Source: Spirogloea muscicola (lineage: Eukaryota > Streptophyta > Zygnematophyceae > Spirogloeales > Spirogloeaceae). From it: 28,958 nucleotides of DNA. A program made the position numbers and the translations under genes. Each line of letters begins with the position of its first letter. Position 1 is the stretch's first letter. The DNA lies in NCBI GenBank assembly GCA_009602725.1, contig WELB01000422.1:1-28958 (forward strand), given 5' to 3'. Under the pieces are notes generated by a model that worked only from the letters and a program-made list of their open reading frames with translations, had not been told where the DNA came from and made no database searches. This document shows, one piece after another, positions 23,845 to 28,958 of the stretch.

Positions 23845-24110
23845 AATAAAGCTTAAAAACACATATAGCTCACAGATAAGGTACAAGGTCGGGGAGATAT
23901 CCATCTCCACTAGAAGTTCCTCCTAATCGACTGCAACGTTTCAGAAACACTATTTTGACTTATGAAAGATTACTTTATCACTTTGCTGAGGTTCTCTAGA
24001 AGCTTGTGCTCTCAGATACGGCAAAGCCTCTTCGTACGATACGTCCATCACTGTGCTTCAGTATTCGCTTGCAATTTCACAGAAAGACACTCAAATCATG
24101 ACTGTGTGCC

Positions 24111-24173
24111 CTAGGGCTGAGGACAAATAGTGCCTTTGTAACAAATGTTGCCCTGTGACTGGGTGCAACAAAT
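24111..24173 (-). CDS. Cys-rich secreted protein, exon 5 and stop
   Basis: Acceptor GATGCAG|ATT, 20 codons then TAG (24113-24111), phase 0 in. Starts ICCTQSQGNICYKG and ends ICPQP, continuing the Cys pattern; the join completes the third CCP-x4-C motif. Confidence 0.72.
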   Translation of the reverse strand: MCCTQSQGNICYKGTICPQP

Positions 24174-25460
24174 CTGCATCAACCGAACACTTCACAATAG
24201 GATCAGTGCACTGGCTGCATAGCTGTCAATGATCAGCCGCCTCTTATGTTGTATCGACATGAATCAAACGTCATTGACCCCATCAGCCAGGTCCATGCAG
24301 CCTGCCATCTCCATCTTCTGTCGTACTCGAGTTTAGTACTGGTTAAGTACAAACAGCAGAAGTACGTGAGGGTGGTCAGAGAGTGGCTAACTATAGAGTA
24401 GCATAGATGAATTACCGTGCCAATGGGGCAGCAGGTGGGTTGAATGCGGCCACACGAGTCCGAGGAACAGCACACACGTTGGATGGCAACACAAGTGTTG
24501 GTGATTGGGCAGCACGCTCCGCCCAGGTTACAGAGAATTGGTTGGCCCTTTGGCTGCGGACACACACGGCACTTATCGACGCAATTGCCCTGACAAGGAC
24601 GAAGGCCACCAAGCACACAATCAGTAATCTTCGGGCTTGGGAATGATCACTCGCCTTTCTATCTGAAAGGCACATTGGATATTGCTCAACATGTGAAGCC
24701 CAGCAGATTGACAGCCATTGACGGCTAAGCTGGTCACCATGAAGCAAGCTTGAGTAGATGGGCAGCACCCACAGGTATTATTGGTACGGAGGCACTGCTC
24801 ACGAAAATGGAGCACATGTCAGAGGCTACCTGACACAAGTTGCTGCTGTGCATGCTGTGCGTATGAGCGGAAGTCAATCTGAAGCATCATTGAGGCCATT
24901 AAAGTGCCCTGATGGCGTGGTGATCTGAGGCCCACATGGTGGTCCTCAACTCTCAGTCTCCTCAGGAACTAAGCCAGAGTTTATCACATGGTGGTCTTTG
25001 AGGCCTCTGGAAGTACAGACGAGGCCACGTTTGCAGCCCTGCTTCTGCTAGGATGCCACTTCTGCAATTTGCTGGAGTCTTGCTAGAGAGGCGAATTCCA
25101 CAAATTGTATTCTAGCCTCGCAGCTTTTGTGCATGCTTGCAGGCAGAGAAAATCACACGCACCCACGCACATGAGTCGGTGCAGATGGGGGCGCATGATG
25201 GCGCCTGCGCCTCCACGTGCATTGCAGCCACTGCATTGGACAGCAGAAAAGTCAGTTACACCCTTGTAAAAGAATGGCTGGCACCGAGAGTAAGGACAGG
25301 GCTAAGCACGCCGTGCATAACCCTGAAGGTGGCGAAATGCTGCACAGAACATCTATCAGAAGTGGAGGCAGTCAGACTGGGGCAACTGGGGCAGAGAGCG
25401 GTGCCTACCTGCGAGCAGCGCGACGAGGAGGCCGGCGGCGGCGGCGGCCTTGAGAGCCAT
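24111..25460 (-). CDS. Secreted cysteine-rich protein, 137 aa, 24 Cys (five exons)
   Basis: Seen on the minus strand: exons 25460-25409, 25230-25163, 24794-24738, 24589-24416 and 24173-24111 join in frame (414 nt) from ATG in the context GCCGCCATGG to TAG. The N-terminus MALKAAAAAGLLVALLAVAA is a clear signal peptide with likely cleavage after VEAQA. The mature part of about 110 residues has 24 Cys, with CCPSTQAC, CCPITNTC and CCPIGTIC repeating a CCP-x4-C unit. The CC doublets recall granulin-type modules, but spacing does not fit a full granulin and I name no family. Likely disulphide-rich and extracellular or wall-located. An optional 24-nt exon (25044-25021, KQGCKRGL) is in phase between exons 2 and 3. 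Presence of splice signals at each Cys-rich block makes the model credible. Confidence 0.7.
24416..24589 (-). CDS. Cys-rich secreted protein, exon 4
   Basis: Acceptor TTGTCAG|GGC with a pyrimidine-rich lead, donor ACG|GTAATT, phase 0 on both sides. 58 codons with 12 Cys, including CRVCPQPKGQPILC, ACCPITNTC, VCCSSDSC and PTCCPIGT. Confidence 0.75.
24738..24794 (-). CDS. Cys-rich secreted protein, exon 3
   Basis: Acceptor GAGCAG|TGC, donor ATG|GTGACC, phase 0 on both sides. Nineteen codons with five Cys, including CGCCPSTQAC. The acceptor is required because the frame meets a TGA a short way upstream. Confidence 0.65.
25163..25230 (-). CDS. Cys-rich secreted protein, exon 2 (cleavage site, first Cys)
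   Basis: Acceptor CAATGCAG|TGG, donor TGG|GTGCGT, phase 1 in and 0 out. Completes the signal peptide (VAAMHVEAQA) and encodes PSCAPICTDSCAW with three Cys. Confidence 0.72.
25409..25460 (-). CDS. Cys-rich secreted protein, exon 1 (signal peptide)
   Basis: 17 codons plus one base: MALKAAAAAGLLVALLA, donor GCAG|GTAGGC, phase 1 out. An ideal start context (GCCGCCATGG) and hydrophobic core support it. Confidence 0.8.
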
Positions 25461-25840
25461 GGCGGCGGGAGGCTAAGAAGTGGGAGGAGGCGAGCAATAG
25501 AAATGGACTGTGAGTAAGGAGCGCGGGGAGGGAGTTCTGGAGCTCAGCTTGTGGGTCCGGAGGCTCTTATGGAGCCCGCCGGGGGGCTTACTGCTTGCTG
25601 GGCTGGGCTGCCGCTTGTCGGGGGGTAGGGGGCCCGGAAGACCGAAGAAGACTTAAGTTCTTCCCAAATTGTGGCGATAGCAGGGAATAGTCAGCCCAAG
25701 AAAAGCATCAACAAGCTCCGAAGGGCCCGGGAACGGGAGTTCGTCCAACAGGAGAGGGGACATGGGCCGGAGGGGGAAGCGCACGGGGCGAAGGAGGGGG
25801 GAGGAGGAAGCAGGAAGTAGCAGCTCAGCCAAAGAAAGAA
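25461..25840. other. Upstream region of the Cys-rich gene
   Basis: GC- and purine-rich (GGAGG-type) sequence; presumed 5' UTR and promoter of the minus-strand gene. No clear TATA box. No convincing coding frame. Confidence 0.4.
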
Positions 25841-25910
25841 AGCGCGGCCAGATTGAATGGTGGCTGGGAAAGGCCAGCCCAAAGGAATGGACAAGGTGAG
25901 GGCTGTGAAA

Positions 25911-25970
25911 GAAGAAAGTGCTCGCCCATTGAGAATAGGGGTTGGAACAACCAGCCCGAAAAGGAATGAA
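25911..25970 (+). repeat. Dispersed repeat end, copy 2
   Basis: GAAGAAAGTGCTCGCCCATT, then AATAGGGGTTGGAACAACC and AGCCCGAAAAGGAATG. A separate hairpin-only version (GGCTGG-GAAAGG-CCAGCC then CAAAGGAATG) lies just upstream at 25862-25889. Confidence 0.85.
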
Positions 25971-26467
25971 AGCCAGCCCACAAAAGAAGGGAATCTGATG
26001 TTGCAAGATTCATTTAGCGATTTTCGGCCCCTTAGAACCCTGTCGATTGTTGTCGGGCTGATTTTCCCACAGCCCTCGTCCCCTTGGGAGAGCCACTTGT
26101 GTTCCCAAGATATAGGCGATGGCTATGAGAACAAGCAGCTTGTGAAAAAGAAGCAGAATGTGGGGCTACTAAGTAGAGGTTGTTCTGTTAATGTCCTACA
26201 TAGTCCTTGCTTAGAGGAAGTAAGCTCATCAGCTAGGGGGCGGGGGCTGTGTGAGAGGCCAGCCTTAGATAACGATAAAGGTCAAGGATCCGCGGAGTGT
26301 AGGGGTACTCCACGAATCAAACATGAGAAAAGCGCGGCAGATTGGCTGGTGGCTGTGAGAGTGGACACGGTCTGAAGGAGCCGGAGTGCGAAGGACTAGG
26401 ACTAAGACATCAGCCAGGGAACGCTCAGTAACCTCTAGTCAGGAGATGCAAGTCTGAGTACTCTGTT

Positions 26468-26525
26468 CATTCTTTTTCGGGCTGGTTGTTCCAGCCCCTA
26501 TTCTCAATGGGCGAGCACTTTCTTC
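26468..26525 (-). repeat. Dispersed repeat end, copy 3
   Basis: Minus-strand copy nearly identical to copy 2, with the perfect hairpin stem GGGCTGG/CCAGCCC around AACAA. Confidence 0.85.
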
Positions 26526-27161
26526 TAATCTGAGTAGCTAGCCGGCGGAAAGACGTCGCCCTGACGGAGGCCGCCGCCCAAAGGAATGGAGAAAGAGCTC
26601 ATCCACAAAACCCGGAGGCTGGGTATCGTCTGGGCTGGCCACTCATCAGCTATCACTCTCTACTGGAAGCGTCTCTCTTCACTCACACTCGCCCGCGAGG
26701 TTCAGCATCCGCTTTCCCTGCTGCTCCTCTCAGCCATTGCGTCACGTAAGGAAAAGCTTTTACTTCCTATGTAAGCTAAGGTCCTGCCCAAGTGTCGGGC
26801 TTCAGATCTTTCAGGCCGCATATTTTAAGATGCCGCGGCGGCGCCAACCCACGAGAAATGGCTTAGGAGGAAGCGGAAGATTACAACTCAGGCCGAGGAA
26901 GAATTGAGGGATAGGGGGCTCCTCCGAGTTGAGGGGGGCAAATGCCTGGGGCGGGCCCACCATACGGGCGGCACGGAGTGGGCCCGCAGGCGGTGTGCCT
27001 CGTCAGCACCCTGAGAGGCACGTCCTGGAGGCGGCGCCTGACTATTTACGCAGGTAAGTAAAGCTGGCTAAGAAATAGAGTCGGCTGACCAAAACTGATG
27101 TCCATCATTGTAGTCAAACTGATATTTGGGCTAAGCATTCAGAGGCTACAGAAACACTTGA
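26526..27161. other. Repeat-flanking region with one open, unassigned frame
   Basis: The plus-strand frame 26829-27011 is open for 61 codons without ATG and contains EKWLRRKRKI and AEEELRDRGLLRV. A textbook CAG|GTAAGT donor at 27051-27056 lies downstream but in another frame. It may be a decayed transposon exon. CCCAAAGGAATGGA at 26577-26590 echoes the dispersed repeat. Confidence 0.35.
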
Positions 27162-27682
27162 GACATGTGTCGCCCATACCAATGCTGGGAGGTGAAACAA
27201 CCCCTCAACACTTATGCTGAGTACACCAAACACATACCAGAGAAGCTGCATACCCAATGATATGCAATTTTTGTACACAGCAGAGAGAACGATCGTTATG
27301 TGGAATCCTTGGTCTGCCTCGTAATCAGCACACAAAAGAAAATAGTCCAACTGATGATTTTAAAAAGTGTGGCACCTGCCGCGGCTGCGCCACCCTGGCG
27401 AGCCGACAAGCCGCCGGTCTATCTGGGGGTCCGGTTGGGCCCGCCCACTCACCTCTGTAGGCCCATTGAGGGCAGCCGCTGGCCGCCCACGACCTCCTCA
27501 GAGATGCTACTTACGGCATCTTCCTAAAGGCGAGGGCATCATGGCGGCAGATTCCAATCCGACGGCCTCCATGCAAGACCGAGCTGGTGGCCATCAAGCC
27601 TGCCGTCGAGCCTTGCATCAGCACTGATGTGGTCATCATGGACGCTGTTTACTTTTGTAGAAGAACAGCGCTTTCCTGCTCC
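27162..27682 (+). repeat. Left arm of fold-back element
   Basis: Begins GACATGTGTCGCCC; ends ...CAGCGCTTTCCTGCTCC. Pairs base for base with 28295-27775. Confidence 0.9.
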
Positions 27683-27774
27683 TAAGTTGACCCGCTCAGG
27701 AACCACGAGTCAGAAGCGAGGAATGCTGCAGGGAGATGGCAAGAGATGGAGAAAAGGTATAGACAAGGTCCGGA

Positions 27775-28295
27775 GGAGCCGGAAAGCGCTGCTCTTCTAC
27801 AAAAGTAAACAGCGTCCATGATGACCACATCAGTGCTGATGCAAGGCTCGACGGCAGGCTTGATGGCCACCAGCTCGGCCTTGCATGGAGGCCGTCGGAT
27901 TGGAATCTGCCGCCATGATGCCCTCGCCTTTAGGAAGATGCCGTAAGTAGCATCTCTGACGAGGTCGTGGGCGGCCAGCGGCTGCCCTCAATGGGCCTAC
28001 AGAGGTGAGTGGGCGGGCCCAACCGGCCCCCCAGATAGACCGGCGGCTTGTCGGCTCGCCAGGGTGGCGCAGCCGCGGCAGGTGCCACACTTTTTAAAAT
28101 CATCAGTTGGACTATTTTCTTTTGTGTGCTGATTACGAGGCAGACCAAGGATTCCACATAACGATCGTTCTCTCTGCTGTGTACAAAAATTGCATATCAT
28201 TGGGTATGCAGCTTCTCTGGTATGTGTTTGGTGTACTCAGCATAAGTGTTGAGGGGTTGTTTCACCTCCCAGCATTGGTATGGGCGACACATGTC
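27775..28295 (-). repeat. Right arm of fold-back element
   Basis: Reverse complement of 27162-27682 with single-base differences, for example in the segments pairing with the left-arm CTGGGGGTCC, CCTCCTCAG and CAAGACCG. Confidence 0.9.
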
Positions 28296-28430
28296 AATGT
28301 GCTTGCCTTGAACTTGGCCACTCAGGCCCTCCATTACGTAATACGTATCCAGTTCCTTGGCATTTGCCGTGAACCTGTGGGCAGGCCGCGCCTGCACTGC
28401 TGCTTCCGACAGGGCGACGCTTTTCCGCTT

Positions 28431-28479
28431 CTGGGCTGGCTGTGCTAGCCCCTCTTCTCTATGGGCGAGCCCTTTCTTC
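28431..28479 (-). repeat. Dispersed repeat end, copy 4
   Basis: Diverged minus-strand copy: GAAAGGGCTCGCCCAT, then AGGGGCTAGCACAGCCAGCCC. The stem is shifted but a GGCT...AGCC pairing remains. Sequence on either side (28296-28430, 28480-28621) shows nothing else. Confidence 0.7.
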
Positions 28480-28621
28480 TTTTTCTTATCTGCCCTCTAC
28501 TTGTCTGATCCGCAATTGCTGACTAGAGATTGTTCAGCGTTCGTCCAAAGAAATAACTCAAGAGTAGTTCTGTGATTTTGGCGCCTTCCGCCCTTTCAGA
28601 TCCTTCCGGCCTCGCCATTAA

Positions 28622-28958
28622 TTCATAATTCCTCTGACCCTCCCGGACGAGGTATTCCGAAGTGCCGTCCACCGGCTCCTGGGCCTACTGCCGCCATGTC
28701 TCCAGGGTGTGCGTCAATGTGAGTGTGGCGAGCGCGGGACCGAGCCTGGAGAGCTGGCTGCTCATGTTCTGCGCTGTTCCCACGGCGGAGAGCGGACAGC
28801 GGCCCACGGACCGCCTCCGCGACGTAATGCATGGCATCCTGTTGGAGGCTGGTTTCTCCGTGGCAGCAGAGCACTCCGGAATCATGCCAATCCAGCACAG
28901 GGCCGACGGTCTCCATGCCAGGCGTGTAGACCTGGTGGCCACCCGACAGGCCGGCGGG
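28622..28958 (+). pseudogene. Frameshifted retroelement C-terminal fragment (zinc-binding plus nuclease-like region)
   Basis: Frame 1 (28622 to about 28807) reads LPDEVFRSAVHRLLGLLPP, then CECGERG and HVLRCSHGGERTAAH, a CxC...H-x3-C zinc-binding arrangement followed by HGG-x-RT-x2-H. At about 28808 one extra G shifts the frame; frame 2 continues RLRDVMHGILLEAGFSVAAE and ARRVDLVATRQAGG to the window edge. The order C-x-C, H-x3-C, H-x2-LRD-x11-aGf-x-v-x2-E, then an R-x-D segment resembles the C-terminal region of some retroelement reverse transcriptases with a restriction-like endonuclease. The family cannot be fixed from this piece. Confidence 0.5.

Larger units (their letters stand above)
22930..24110. 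other. Intergenic region between the two minus-strand genes
   Basis: Presumed promoter of the 21439-22929 gene at the left and 3' UTR of the Cys-rich gene at the right. A dispersed-repeat copy lies at 23230-23286, and a CAGTAACCCCTACTAAGCAG-like segment at about 23362-23381 resembles sequence at 26424-26440. No ORF here has a convincing protein. Confidence 0.6.
25841..26525. mobile_element. MITE-like unit with 58-60 bp terminal inverted repeats
   Basis: The core unit runs from 25911 to 26525. The left end 25911-25970 and right end 26468-26525 are inverted copies differing at about two positions over 58 bases. Each holds a hairpin GGGCTGG-AACAA-CCAGCCC (one arm with a G.U wobble at the left end). 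Just outside the left end, 25841-25866 (AGCGCGGCCAGATTG...) resembles internal sequence at 26331-26355, so the annotated span includes this flank. No target-site duplication is visible and no protein is encoded, so it would be non-autonomous. Confidence 0.55.
27162..28295. mobile_element. Fold-back element: 521-bp inverted arms with 92-bp spacer
   Basis: Arm 1 (27162-27682) and arm 2 (27775-28295) are reverse complements along their full length; by eye I find about five mismatches. Outer ends are GACATGTGTCGCCC and its complement. The spacer is 27683-27774. Flanks show no target duplication. Matching ORFs on opposite strands of the arms (for example MESLVCLVISTQKK...) are mirror images and not separate genes. 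A transcript across it would fold into a long dsRNA hairpin. Confidence 0.9.

Noticed and set aside
24233-24616. 127-codon Cys-rich ORF read straight through
   Set aside because: Its Cys-rich part is real but stops at a splice donor (ACG|GTAATT); the downstream part is intronic and loses the Cys pattern, which resumes in an exon at 24173.
25653-26006. 117-codon minus-strand ORF rich in Phe, Leu, Pro and Ser
   Set aside because: It overlaps dispersed-repeat copy 2 and its composition follows the purine-rich opposite strand; no family seen.
27114-28448. Paired ORFs on opposite strands as two separate genes
   Set aside because: They are the two arms of one inverted repeat, so identical proteins arise by duplication; none has a recognised domain.
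1-28958. CRISPR array, tRNA or rRNA genes
   Set aside because: No regular spaced repeats, no cloverleaf with matching T-loop sequence, and no rRNA-like segment were found on either strand.

Overview
The window is eukaryotic nuclear DNA. Exons are very GC-rich and alternate with more AT-rich spliceosomal introns, mostly GT-AG with one clear GC-AG. I infer a green alga (Chlorophyta, perhaps Trebouxiophyceae). The reasons are a sacsin-type protein ending in a RING finger, an architecture known from land plants and green algae; degenerate TTTAGGG-like (plant-type telomere) tracts in introns; and TGTAA motifs, the usual green-algal poly(A) signal, downstream of two genes. The genus cannot be fixed from this sequence.

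Region 1 (1-20866, + strand) is one giant gene that begins before the window. I traced 33 exons and 32 introns; every junction keeps frame, giving 3,243 residues and a TGA at 20864-20866. It encodes the C-terminal two thirds or so of a sacsin-like protein: the rest of one sacsin repeat, a later repeat whose Hsp90-like ATP-binding segment is degenerate, the conserved C-terminal region, a helical segment and a RING finger. The sixth zinc ligand of the RING is His rather than Cys. Several introns carry telomere-like tracts, tandem repeats or hairpins, and two are exactly 141 nt with no in-frame stop.

Region 2 (about 21.4-25.5 kb, - strand) appears to hold two small spliced genes. The first (22929 down to 21439) is a putative nine-exon, 214-residue helical or coiled-coil protein that I cannot identify. 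It converges on the sacsin-like gene. The second (25460 down to 24111) encodes a 137-residue secreted protein with a clear signal peptide and 24 cysteines arranged around three CCP-x4-C motifs. I do not recognise it as a named family, and it is the best candidate here for something undescribed.

Region 3 (about 23.2 kb and 25.8-28.96 kb) is rich in repeats. A repeat end of about 58 bp with an internal hairpin occurs four times; two copies face each other as terminal inverted repeats of a unit of about 615 bp. A fold-back element has two 521-bp arms at about 99% identity around a 92-bp spacer. The window ends in a frameshifted fragment that looks like the C-terminal zinc-binding and nuclease region of a retroelement protein.

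The three genes have no evident shared pathway. The first is a presumed proteostasis factor (chaperone-like plus E3-like), the second is unknown and probably intracellular, and the third is secreted.
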